Assembly (NCBI RefSeq): GCF_042657385.1
Contig: NZ_JBHSLA010000002.1
Span: 1 to 64,000, forward strand
Direction of reading: 5' to 3'
DNA: 64,000 nt
Source: Algorimicrobium hallyeonense
GTDB lineage: Bacteria > Bacteroidota > Bacteroidia > Flavobacteriales > Flavobacteriaceae
A model generated the notes under the pieces. The model saw only the letters and a list, made by a program, of their open reading frames with translations, was not told the origin of the DNA and did no database searches. Positions 7,483 through 15,933 of the stretch are shown here, piece after piece. Position 1 is the stretch's first letter; each line of letters starts with the position of its first letter. A program made the translations under genes and the position numbers.

Positions 7483-8955
7483 ATGAAACAACAACTACTT
7501 AATTTCTTGGCTATCATCGGTTTAATTGGAACCGTTTCGGCACAGGGTTATACCACGCCAGATACCGGAACCACCTTTACTTTAGAGGATCTGGTGGCGG
7601 CAAGTCCGGCTACCATTTCGGTTTCAGGCACCACTTATACCTTGGTGGATGATTTGATAATTTCCACAACAGATACTTTTCTTATAAATTCAAATGTAAC
7701 ATTGGAACTAGCTGCCGATATCCGCATCACCGTTTTTGGAACCTTTAACGTCAATGCAGATAGTGTCACGTTTACGGCCATAGATCCAGCCGCACCTTAT
7801 GATGGTTTTCGCTTTGAAGAGTTTTCTAATATTAACATTCAAAACGCTACCATTCAATATGGTGGTGGCTTACGTGTGCTTACTGAAACGTTTACCATTA
7901 ACAATTGTCTAATTACCAATAACGTGTCAGGTGTTGCAACGGGCGGCGTTATTGCGCTTTCACGAGGTATGCCGCAAATTACTAACAACACGATTACCTT
8001 TAATCAAACCCCAGCTATAAGTTCGGGTGCCAATAGTGCCGTATCTCCGTATATTTTTAATAATTATATGGAAGGGAATAATCAAGCAAATTCTAACCGA
8101 CCTCAAATTAACATGGGGACCACAAGGACTACAGAACCCATTCAAATTATTCAAAATACCATTAAAGGCGATCGCAGCTTGGATATGGTAGGCGGCATTG
8201 CCGTGTCTAACTTGGTTGGAGGTACCATAAATGCCATAATCGATGACAATAGCATTACCGATAACCGATATGGACTGACCATTGTTGGAAACAATGCCTT
8301 TGCTTACGTTAGAAATAACAGGATTGAAGACAATGATTCACAAGGAAGTCCTAACGTCGGCGGAAGTGGTATTTCCTTAAATACCTCTTCAGGCGGTATG
8401 GAAGTCATTGCCAGTGGAAATCAAATTCGTCGTAACCTCTGGGGAATTACGGTTATTGGGGAAGCGTCTATTAACTTGGGTGATGGCGCCGCAAATGTAG
8501 GCCAAAATGTCTTTTCTGAAAATGGAAACGGTGGCATAACGTACGCGCTCTATAACAATACACCCAACGCATTGATGGCCATGAATAATTGTTGGGATGA
8601 AACCAATGCGCCAAACACCCTTGCCGACGCCGAAGCCGTTATTGTGCATCAAAACGATATGTCTACATTAGGATTAGTAAGTTTTGATCCCGTAGATTGT
8701 GGCTTTTTAAGTACAGACGATCACCAATTGAAGGTCGTAACCATGTATCCGAATCCTACAGACGGACAACTAAACATAGCCGATAATACGGCTTTTAAAC
8801 ACATGACCATATACAGTTTAGATGGAAAATTAATCATGCAGAAAACACTCCAAATAGGAGGGAATAGCATGTTTTTGGATTTGAAGGCTGGTATGTATAT
8901 TTTAGAATTAACAGGCGAGAATGCGAAGGCCACCAAAAAGCTAGTGGTTAAATAA
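7483..8955 (+). CDS. Secreted right-handed beta-helix protein with T9SS sorting domain
   Basis: 490 residues. A signal peptide (residues 1-20, hydrophobic, ending VSAQ) targets it to the periplasm. Residues about 110-400 contain short repeats of the NNxI / ITNNTI / IRRNLWGI type that build a parallel beta-helix, as in polysaccharide-active or adhesive surface proteins. The last ~75 residues begin MYPNPTDGQLNI and include IYSLDGKL and a terminal KKLVVK, the type A sorting domain that directs export through the type IX secretion system. No catalytic residues could be assigned. It is a single-gene unit with its own terminator just downstream. Confidence 0.85.
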   Translation: MKQQLLNFLAIIGLIGTVSAQGYTTPDTGTTFTLEDLVAASPATISVSGTTYTLVDDLIISTTDTFLINSNVTLELAADIRITVFGTFNVNADSVTFTAIDPAAPYDGFRFEEFSNINIQNATIQYGGGLRVLTETFTINNCLITNNVSGVATGGVIALSRGMPQITNNTITFNQTPAISSGANSAVSPYIFNNYMEGNNQANSNRPQINMGTTRTTEPIQIIQNTIKGDRSLDMVGGIAVSNLVGGTINAIIDDNSITDNRYGLTIVGNNAFAYVRNNRIEDNDSQGSPNVGGSGISLNTSSGGMEVIASGNQIRRNLWGITVIGEASINLGDGAANVGQNVFSENGNGGITYALYNNTPNALMAMNNCWDETNAPNTLADAEAVIVHQNDMSTLGLVSFDPVDCGFLSTDDHQLKVVTMYPNPTDGQLNIADNTAFKHMTIYSLDGKLIMQKTLQIGGNSMFLDLKAGMYILELTGENAKATKKLVVK

Positions 8956-8975
8956 TTTGGAAGGACGTAATAGTG

Positions 8976-9007
8976 AAAAGCGCCACTTGAAATGTGGCGC
9001 TTTTTTA
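8976..9007 (+). terminator. Rho-independent terminator
   Basis: A GCGCCAC / GTGGCGC stem with a short loop (TTGAAAT) is followed by TTTTTT, 20 bases after the stop of the T9SS gene. Confidence 0.85.
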
Positions 9008-9060
9008 CATAATGTAAAGAACAGTCGCGATTCTCAAAGCGCTTAAAGCTGTTTTTTTTA

Positions 9061-9627
9061 TTACAGGTAATGCCCCATAAACCATTGAATCCCAATAATG
9101 GTTTTCGCATCGCAAAACTGATTGGTTTTGATGTGTTTACGGACCTCCTGAACCGGCATTTTTACCAATTGAATATCCTCTTTTTCAGTTATCAAACCGC
9201 CACCTTTAAATATGTTATCGGATGAATTTACTTCGGTATAGAACAGAAAAATGCGCTCCGAACTTCCGCCAGGCGAAACAAAAAATGAACTTATAAAATC
9301 CAGCCCGTTTAGCTGATAACCAATTTCTTCTTCTACCTCCATTTTCACACGCTGTTCTGGGTTCTCATCGGCTTCTATAGAGCCGGCAGTAAGCTCAAGT
9401 ATCCAGCCATCCCCTTCTTTAATGCTGGGATATCTAAATTGCTTGGTAAACAGCAAGCAATCGGTGTCTTTTTCATAAATAACAATGGCTACAGAATCGC
9501 CCCGTTCAAAACAATACCGTTCCACCTCTATAGTTTTTGAGTTGAAGGTGTCATGGTTAATTTTTGCTTTTTTGATTTTAAAGAAACTGTCAAATACCAG
9601 TTCTTCATGAAGTAGGCGATAGGTCAT
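9061..9627 (-). CDS. Nudix hydrolase (NudK/ADP-ribose pyrophosphatase-like)
   Basis: 188 residues. Nudix enzymes cleave nucleoside diphosphates linked to another moiety; the overall form (YRLLHEELVFDSFFKIKKA, then ERGDSVAIVIY) matches the GDP-mannose/ADP-sugar pyrophosphatase group. The Nudix box starts at G82 and reads G-x5-E-x7-M-E-V-E-E-E-I-G. The arginine that usually precedes the REUxEE glutamates is replaced by methionine (residue 96). The catalytic glutamates remain. Convergent with the T9SS gene, which lies beyond a shared terminator region. Substrate not determinable. Confidence 0.85.
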   Translation of the reverse strand: MTYRLLHEELVFDSFFKIKKAKINHDTFNSKTIEVERYCFERGDSVAIVIYEKDTDCLLFTKQFRYPSIKEGDGWILELTAGSIEADENPEQRVKMEVEEEIGYQLNGLDFISSFFVSPGGSSERIFLFYTEVNSSDNIFKGGGLITEKEDIQLVKMPVQEVRKHIKTNQFCDAKTIIGIQWFMGHYL

Positions 9628-9831
9628 AATTTTTTGTTTTTTAAAGCAGACTTAAAGTCTATGTAAATTCGAAATAGTAAAGTAAATAATTTGGTTTCAA
9701 TTTTCCAATCGTGAATAAACTTACCAAGTAAAGAGACAAGTCCGTGAAAAGTCGTAACCTCAATAATTATCAGGACGTGACAAAATGGTTTGCGGCTATG
9801 ACATCAAATTCTAATGCAATCCGAAAACCAA

Positions 9832-10578
9832 TCACCCCAAACAATCCAATACCACAGCACCAACAGATCTTGGTAATTCGCATAAGGCATCACCTTGAAT
9901 GCTATAAAAACGTATCCCTAAAACGGCCACACCAAAATGAATGGGCGCTAATACGGTATTGGGAATGAGGTCAAAGGAAGTGCTGCCAGAACGAACATCT
10001 AAAAAATAGGTAGGAGACAGGTGTAACGATGATGCCAAGCTATCAAAATCAAAATCCAATATACCCAAAGTAAGGCCAATATGGGTGGTAGCTTTTGGTT
10101 TTTTAAACAAACTGGGATTAAAGTCACTAATGGCTAACTGCTGCCTTTCCCAATTAAAACGCCCATGGGTTGTTAACGCTTTTAATAGCGGAGTTTGGTA
10201 AGTAAAGGCATACTGCTTAAGTAAATTTTGGCCTTTGGTTGTTTGTAAACCCTGTTTTACAGTTCTTTTTCCACGTTCAGAAATACCATCCAAAGCCTTA
10301 AGGCCTAAAAATAATTGCATCATCCTGGAGTGGAATAGCTTACCTGTAATACCAATTAAAAACGGCGATAAGGCCAAACGAAAATGCTTTCTAAGCCGAC
10401 TACAAGTCCCAAATTCGTTATAATTATCTCTTACGGGTTGCATACTGGCTTTGGTTTTTATAGCATACCCATCAAACCCACCGCCAGCTTTTCGTTTATA
10501 GCCAATACTACGGGCTATATAATAATTAATATCGCCCAGGGTTCCCGAAATTGTAAAAGGTCCTTTTTGTCGTGCCAT
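9832..10578 (-). CDS. Bacteroidota-specific protein of unknown function
   Basis: 248 residues. The start MARQKGPFTISGTLGDINYY is typical of an uncharacterised Bacteroidota family beginning MARQKG...GTxGDxxFY and containing an N-terminal R-x-N-x-x-EFG segment, here VRDNYNEFGTCSRL. No signal peptide, membrane segment or catalytic motif is seen. The overall layout, a glycine-rich N-terminus followed by an R/F-rich helical block, loosely resembles the DUF6266-type protein at 24256-24897. GC content is above that of its neighbours. A 12-bp perfect inverted repeat lies 40 bases upstream of its start. Confidence 0.6.
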   Translation of the reverse strand: MARQKGPFTISGTLGDINYYIARSIGYKRKAGGGFDGYAIKTKASMQPVRDNYNEFGTCSRLRKHFRLALSPFLIGITGKLFHSRMMQLFLGLKALDGISERGKRTVKQGLQTTKGQNLLKQYAFTYQTPLLKALTTHGRFNWERQQLAISDFNPSLFKKPKATTHIGLTLGILDFDFDSLASSLHLSPTYFLDVRSGSTSFDLIPNTVLAPIHFGVAVLGIRFYSIQGDALCELPRSVGAVVLDCLG

Positions 10579-10619
10579 GGTAATACTAATATAATGAATA
10601 ACAGGTATATAAGCAATAG

Positions 10620-10663
10620 GTATAGCGTATCAACCCTATGGATACCCTATAGATACGCTATAC
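10620..10663. repeat. Perfect 12-bp inverted repeat
   Basis: GTATAGCGTATC (10620-10631) and GATACGCTATAC (10652-10663) are exact reverse complements with a 20-base spacer that contains further ATACCCTAT-type repeats. The repeat lies upstream of the 9832-10578 gene and could be an operator or a transposon end. Confidence 0.6.
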
Positions 10664-10986
10664 ATAACCCTAGTATATTGTAAGGATACAAGGGTGGAAA
10701 ATAGGCTTACAGATGCCCTGTTTAATCAATGCACCGTTTTTATAGTAGGTTTCAAATAGAAATGAATGAGGATTCTAACAAAAGAATGTCTGTGTCAATG
10801 CCTATAAGGGTTAAGCCTAATAAAATGGGTCTAGTTTCTATAATCTAAAAGCGTAGCGGTCTAGATTCAATGTCAGAGATTAAAGAATATAGAATGTAGT
10901 ATAACCATACTAAAATCTAAACGTTCACGCATTTATAACACGTTTGTATACCTATTCACTTGGAAGCCAGCTTCAGCGAAACCCAT

Positions 10987-11382
10987 AAAAAAAAGCCCTA
11001 TACTTTCGTATAAGACTTTTACTGCTGTAGCGAGACCGAGATTTACAGAATCTTTATAGGGTTGCCATGACAATAGTAAAAGTTTAAACGCGAGCGCGTT
11101 GAATGGCTTTTTTTATGCCTTCATCGCTTATGTGCTAGCACAACACTTAAAGACATAAAAAAAGCCCTATACTTTCGTATAAGACTTTTACTGCTGTAGC
11201 GAGACCGAGATTTACAGAATCTTTATAGGGTTGCCATGACAATAGTAAAAGTTTAAACGCGAGCGCGTTGAATGGCTTTTTTTATGCCTTCATCGCTTAT
11301 GTGCTAGCACAACACTTAAAGACATAAAAAAAGCCCTATACTTTCGTATAAGACTTTTACTGCTGTAGCGAGACCGAGATTT
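10987..11382. repeat. 169-bp tandem repeats carrying a tRNA 3' end
   Basis: Two consecutive 169-bp units (10995-11163 and 11164-11332) appear identical, and a third begins at 11333 and matches for 50 bases. Each contains GCCCTATACTTTCG, a possible terminator hairpin for minus-strand transcription, and TAGCGAGACCGAGATTT. The latter is the last 17 nt of a tRNA on the minus strand, at 11028-11044, 11197-11213 and 11366-11382. In the third copy this continues into a longer tRNA segment. The pattern suggests repeated recombination at a tRNA 3'-end attachment site. Confidence 0.8.
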
Positions 11383-11407
11383 GAACTCGGGACCTCCGGG
11401 TTATGAA
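11366..11407 (-). pseudogene. Truncated tRNA-Met (CAU), 3' half only
   Basis: On the minus strand the sequence reads from the anticodon loop (TTCATAA) through the 3' anticodon stem (CCCGG), variable loop, a perfect T-stem (CCGAG/CTCGG around TTCAAAT) and the acceptor strand TCTCGCTA. The 5' half (D-arm and 5' acceptor strand) is missing and replaced by AT-rich sequence, so it cannot be functional. It is most likely an attachment-site remnant. Confidence 0.8.
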
Positions 11408-11744
11408 AATTCTAACTATATAATAATCAGATAGTTAAGTGATGTTTTCGCTGCAAGTGTGTTCCAGGAAAGAACAGTTTATGTTCACTATTATTAATAA
11501 TAGTTTGAGGTAGCAATATATAAAAATTTCATAAAAACACCCTGTCTTAGAGCTATATAAATTAAGGGTTTAGAAAATGGGATTTTCCTTGTTTTAGCGT
11601 TTTTTAGCTTTTAAAAAGTAGTAGACAGGATGAACACGTTTTTAAAAACTGTTTAAACGATATTTCAGTGTATAAATAAAACAAGCAAACTATAATATAT
11701 TGTTATATTTATACAAAATTTCGACTTGATTTAACACCTAATAA

Positions 11745-13412
11745 ATGTCCTTTAAACAGTCATTCCTTATTTTCTTCTTTTCCATTTTAGGGTTGTTAAA
11801 TCTTATGGCTTTGCCATGTTATGCATTTCAAAAAAAAGCAATAGATAGTACTTTATATTTTAGTGATAAGGTAGAAAACCCAAAACAAAAAGATGATTTA
11901 ATTGATGCATTCGATTACTTCACAAAAGTCAAAGATCAAAATCTTAAGGCGTCAAATTAAACGCATGCCATTTACAATTTGCGGCAAATAGCCATTATTC
12001 AAAATAAGCTTGGTTTCTTTTATGATAGTGAAGGAACGGCTATTGAAGCTTTAAAATTAGTAGATAATTTGCCAGAAGATTCAACGACTACTGAAAGCCG
12101 TATTGGAATTTACAATCAGCTGGGTAAAATATATCGTCAATTATTAGAATACGATAAAGCCATTACCTATTATCAAAAAGCCCTCGATTTAGTTACAGCA
12201 AAACACCATCAAATTATACTTAAAAATAATATTGGCTATGTGCTTATAAAGTCGGGAAATTTAAATCAGGCACTTTCCGAGTTTGAAGATCTCCATAATT
12301 CGTTGGCAGATGTTCAAGATCCTTCAGAAAAAGCCCGTATTCTCAATAATTATGGAAAAGTAAAAGGGAAACTCAATCAACCAGATGCCTTGACTTACTT
12401 ACTACAAGGTCTTGCTATGCGTGAAGCTTTAAAGAATGGAAGTGAAGTCATTGGAAGTTACATGGATGTATCCAAGTATTACTCGGAAACAGGTGATACC
12501 ATCAAGGCAGAAACATATGCAAGAAAAGCTTACCATTTAGCTAAAGAAACTAATAATTCTAATATTATTTCAGAAACAATGGATGTAATAATTGAATTAA
12601 AAAGTGATTCGGAAGTTCAATTATATAAAAAAATCAGTGATAGTATAAAAGAAGCTAATCTATTAACCGAAGGAAAATATGCCTCCAAAAAATACGATTT
12701 TACGCAACAAGAAAAAATAGCGAATGCCAATTTGCTTCAAGCAGAAAAAGAGAAAAATTTGAAGTTGATTTATGGATATACCGCCATTCTTTTGGGTGTT
12801 TTTGCTTTTGTGTGGTTTTTAGTAATCCGACAGCGCCATAAAAAACAAAAACAGTTAGAGGTTTATAATACAGAATTACGGATTTCAAAAAAAGTACATG
12901 ATGAAGTGGCGAATGATGTGTATCACTTAATGAACAAACTACAACAAGAACAGATAAACAAGGATTCAGTTTTAGATGATTTAGAAGCTGTTTATGAAAA
13001 AACAAGAGATATTTCCAGAGAATATCATGATATAGATGTGGTCAATAATTATCAAGAACTTTTAAAAGACTTAATTTCAAATTATCAAAGTTCTGAAAGA
13101 AATATCCTTATCAAAGGGATTTCAAAAATAAACTGGGAAGGTTTATCCGAAACTAAAAAAGTCGCTATTTATCGGGTCATTCAAGAATTAATGACCAATA
13201 TGAAAAAACACAGTTCGGCAACTATTGTGGTTTTAGACTTTAAAAAGCAAGGTCGAAAAGTTCATATTCAATACACGGATAATGGTGTAGGAAGCAACCA
13301 AAAAAAACAAAATGGATTGCAAAATGCGGAAAACCGTATAAATACTATAAATGGTTCTATTACTTTTAAATCTCAAATTAACGAAGGCTTCAGTGCATTA
13401 ATTATAGTTTAG
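11745..13412 (+). pseudogene. TPR-containing sensor histidine kinase with in-frame stop
   Basis: One reading frame of 556 codons is interrupted by a TAA at 11958-11960. It encodes a signal peptide (about 1-27) and tetratricopeptide repeats (about 75-290, for example YDKAITYYQKALDL). A single membrane segment (about 339-361) is followed by a HisKA_3-type helix with the likely phosphohistidine in KKVHDEVANDVY and an HATPase domain (QELMTNMKKHS, DNGVGSN, NGLQNAENR). Homology-like TPR structure continues on both sides of the stop, so this is one gene. It is followed one base later by its response regulator. Either the kinase is inactivated or the stop is an error or read through. Confidence 0.75.
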
Positions 13413-13413
13413 G

Positions 13414-14079
13414 ATGTTTAAAAAAGTAATAGTTTCAGACGATTTAATCAGTATTAATCTAGGAATGTTAACCATTCTGGACACGTTAAAAATAACCAAT
13501 GTCACATCCGTCCAATACTGTGATGATGCGTATTTACGAATTAAAAGTGCCAGTTTAAATGGTGAGCCTTTTGAATTAATAATCACCGATTTATCCTTCA
13601 AAAAAGATCATAGAGATCAAAAATATGCCTCTGGAGAAGATTTAATTGAAGCATTACATACCAATTTTCCTGATTTAAAGATTATAGTTTACTCCATAGA
13701 AGATCGGATTCAAACGGTAAAGCGTTTGTTGAATGACTATGCTGTAAAAGCTTATGTCTGCAAAGGTAGGCGAGGACTTATTGAATTAAACGATGCTATT
13801 AAGGCTGTTTCTCAAGATCAAGTGTATGTTTCAGAAACAGTTTCACAAGCGTTGAGTAAAAAATCGGATTTAGAAATTGATGATTATGACATTTTACTGT
13901 TGAAAGATTTGTCTTTGGGATTATCGCAAGAACAAATCAGTAAGCAATACAAGAAAAAAGGCTTATCGCCAAGTAGTTTGAGTTCTATAGAAAAGCGTCT
14001 TAATAAACTCCGCATTCAATTTAAAGCCAAAAATGCTATTCATTTGGTCGCCATCGTTAAAGATTTAGGACTTATTTAA
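13414..14079 (+). CDS. Response regulator, DNA-binding
   Basis: 221 residues, beginning one base after the kinase gene. The receiver domain has the acidic pair SDD (8-10), the phospho-acceptor D59 in IITDLSF, S94 and K117. The C-terminal ~65 residues (DDYDILLLKDLSLGLSQEQISKQYKK ... SIEKRLNKLRIQF) form a LuxR/FixJ-like helix-turn-helix. It would act as the transcriptional output of the TPR kinase. Because the kinase has a stop codon, it may now be uncoupled. Confidence 0.8.
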   Translation: MFKKVIVSDDLISINLGMLTILDTLKITNVTSVQYCDDAYLRIKSASLNGEPFELIITDLSFKKDHRDQKYASGEDLIEALHTNFPDLKIIVYSIEDRIQTVKRLLNDYAVKAYVCKGRRGLIELNDAIKAVSQDQVYVSETVSQALSKKSDLEIDDYDILLLKDLSLGLSQEQISKQYKKKGLSPSSLSSIEKRLNKLRIQFKAKNAIHLVAIVKDLGLI

Positions 14080-14173
14080 AATTTCATCAGGTTACGGAAA
14101 ACAGTAAGGAAAGTTGACATATGTACTATATGTTTGCTATGCTATTTATTGAGAAAAAACGAGGGAGTTTTTT

Positions 14174-14202
14174 AAGCGCACAGGTTTTGTGCGCTTTTTT
14201 TG
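14174..14202 (+). terminator. Rho-independent terminator of the two-component operon
   Basis: AGCGCACA / TGTGCGCT stem followed by seven or more Ts, about 95 bases after the response regulator stop. Confidence 0.85.
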
Positions 14203-14294
14203 TTGCTTTTTACGGGAAACAGTAAAGTGATTTGAGGACAATTCTTTATGTTTGGATAATGATCAAACTTCTATTTTAAAACATAATAAATTCT

Positions 14295-14302
14295 TATTTT
14301 TG
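14295..14302 (+). promoter_or_regulatory. Candidate Bacteroidota -7 promoter box
   Basis: TATTTTTG fits the Bacteroidota TAnnTTTG -7 element and sits 22 bases before the ATG at 14325. A convincing -33 element is not visible. Confidence 0.35.
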
Positions 14303-14324
14303 AAATTAACCAAAACCCAAATTC

Positions 14325-15125
14325 ATGAGATTACCTTTTTTTTTATTTCTATTATTTCTACCTATTGCTATACTTTCCCAAAATTATGTCCAAGTTAACC
14401 AAGTAGCCATTCAAAAAAACACTTACACTATAAATAATAATAACAATATTGGTTTAACAAATATTGCTTATGCTATTAATTCGTTTAGGAATTCTTGGGA
14501 TAATAATAAAAAACGAGAACGTGAAATACAAAAAGCCAAAGCCCAATTAGAAATAATTAAAAGAACCTACGACGATCATGAGAATTATCCTGAAAGCATA
14601 ATTGATGGTTGGCATATTGTATCAGTCACTGATAATTTTAATTATTGTACTGATGCCAAAGTGTTTATTGATAATAATCAAATAATAAAGTTTGTGATAA
14701 ACAATTATTCAGCTCATACTTTAGACTTTAAGATGATTACACCCATAAAAAATGGTAAAGCCCTTTTAAGTCTGGACTTATTAGATGGTAATACAGATAC
14801 TGTGGAAGTCTATTTCATAAACGATTTAAATGGTCCACAAACTGTGGAAAAACCTCAAGATGCTGGTTATATTTCTTTCTGGTCCGATATGAATAAGGCT
14901 AAAAGTATAAAAATATGGATTGAGGATATGTACTATGGCGAATTAGGAAAGCAATTTGACGATGAACCTGAATGTTATGAGGAAGGAACAATTTCATTAG
15001 GTTATAGACCTGGTGTTTATAAATTTAAAGCAGCTGGTCGTGGAACTATTAATTGGCTTGGAACTTTTGAAATAAAAGAGAATTCCTGCCTTATTCTTAA
15101 CTTGAATAAAGATAATAGGAATTAA
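14325..15125 (+). CDS. Secreted protein of unknown function
   Basis: 266 residues with a clear signal peptide (MRLPFFLFLLFLPIAILSQ). An asparagine-rich stretch (TINNNNNIGLTN) and a short charged helix (KKREREIQKAKAQLE) precede a beta-rich domain with four cysteines. No family recognised. It lies 10 bases upstream of the 15136 gene and may be the first gene of the defence operon. Confidence 0.55.
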   Translation: MRLPFFLFLLFLPIAILSQNYVQVNQVAIQKNTYTINNNNNIGLTNIAYAINSFRNSWDNNKKREREIQKAKAQLEIIKRTYDDHENYPESIIDGWHIVSVTDNFNYCTDAKVFIDNNQIIKFVINNYSAHTLDFKMITPIKNGKALLSLDLLDGNTDTVEVYFINDLNGPQTVEKPQDAGYISFWSDMNKAKSIKIWIEDMYYGELGKQFDDEPECYEEGTISLGYRPGVYKFKAAGRGTINWLGTFEIKENSCLILNLNKDNRN

Positions 15126-15135
15126 ACAAAATACA

Positions 15136-15780
15136 ATGGAAGAGAAATTTGGAAAGTGGTTAATTGAAAAAGAACATAAGGCTATTGGAACGGTTTACAG
15201 CTATACCAATGCTATTAAGAAAATATCGGAGCACTATTCACAGTTTCAAGGAAAACGCATCTATATTTTTGATATTGAAGATGAGACTAAAATTGAACCT
15301 TTGATTGAATTATATGATTTTAATGGGAAACACAGTGATTTTGGCAATAAAGGTCATCGAACTTATATAAACGCTTTAAAAACTTATTTAAGATTTTTAA
15401 AACGAAATGACATCGAGCAAGATGTAACTTTTAGAACAACAAAAAACATTAAAATAAAATCAAAAAGGATTTATTCAAATTCTGAAATACAAGAAAAAAT
15501 TTCAGTATCGGCAAGAAAACTTTCAGATACCGATTTAGAAAAACTGTGTTTAAAAGATTATTCTAAAATCACCTTTAACATTAATTTCCCACTTTTTTTA
15601 AAAGTGCCAGATCATTTTACATATGCCGAAAAATCAATTGCGGTAAAGGATGAAGGAGGAATGAATCGATGGACATGGAAATATGAGATTAAAAGAAACG
15701 GTTACTCATACGCTATTAGTACACAATGGTATCCGAGAAATGATGAATTTGTTCAACGGTGGTTGCGTAAATTTCAATAA
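15136..15780 (+). CDS. Unknown protein with integrase-core-binding-like N-terminus
   Basis: 214 residues. Residues 1-90 (FGKWLIEKEHKAIGTVYSY, HRTYINALKTYLRFL) resemble the SAM-like helical domain of tyrosine recombinases, which is also found at the N-terminus of some Bacteroidota restriction proteins. There is no catalytic recombinase domain. The C-terminal 90 residues (FLKVPDHFTYAEK, RWTWKYEIKRNGYSYAIS) are beta-rich and unassigned. It lies just upstream of hsdR, so an accessory role in the restriction locus is plausible only from context. Confidence 0.45.
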   Translation: MEEKFGKWLIEKEHKAIGTVYSYTNAIKKISEHYSQFQGKRIYIFDIEDETKIEPLIELYDFNGKHSDFGNKGHRTYINALKTYLRFLKRNDIEQDVTFRTTKNIKIKSKRIYSNSEIQEKISVSARKLSDTDLEKLCLKDYSKITFNINFPLFLKVPDHFTYAEKSIAVKDEGGMNRWTWKYEIKRNGYSYAISTQWYPRNDEFVQRWLRKFQ

Positions 15781-15933
15781 TACTAGATGCTTTGAAGATT
15801 CTTTTTATATCTTTAAAAATCACTAAAAACATAATGAAAGTAACTCTGTAAAAGCTGTTTTAATTATGTTTCAGTTTAATTAATCATGAAGTTTTTATGT
15901 TTTTTAATAAAATGATAATTAAAATTATTGCAG

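Larger units (their letters stand above)
10579..11744. other. 1.17-kb non-coding region with inverted and tandem repeats
   Basis: No supportable gene. It contains a 12-bp perfect inverted repeat (10620-10663), an array of 169-bp tandem repeats (10987-11382) and a truncated tRNA-Met (11366-11407). The final ~100 bases before 11745 are very AT-rich and probably hold the promoter of the sensor kinase gene. Confidence 0.6.

Noticed and set aside
10987..11382. Tandem repeats considered as CRISPR or satellite DNA
   Set aside because: The 169-bp units look identical throughout without variable spacers, and their content is a tRNA end plus flanking sequence.
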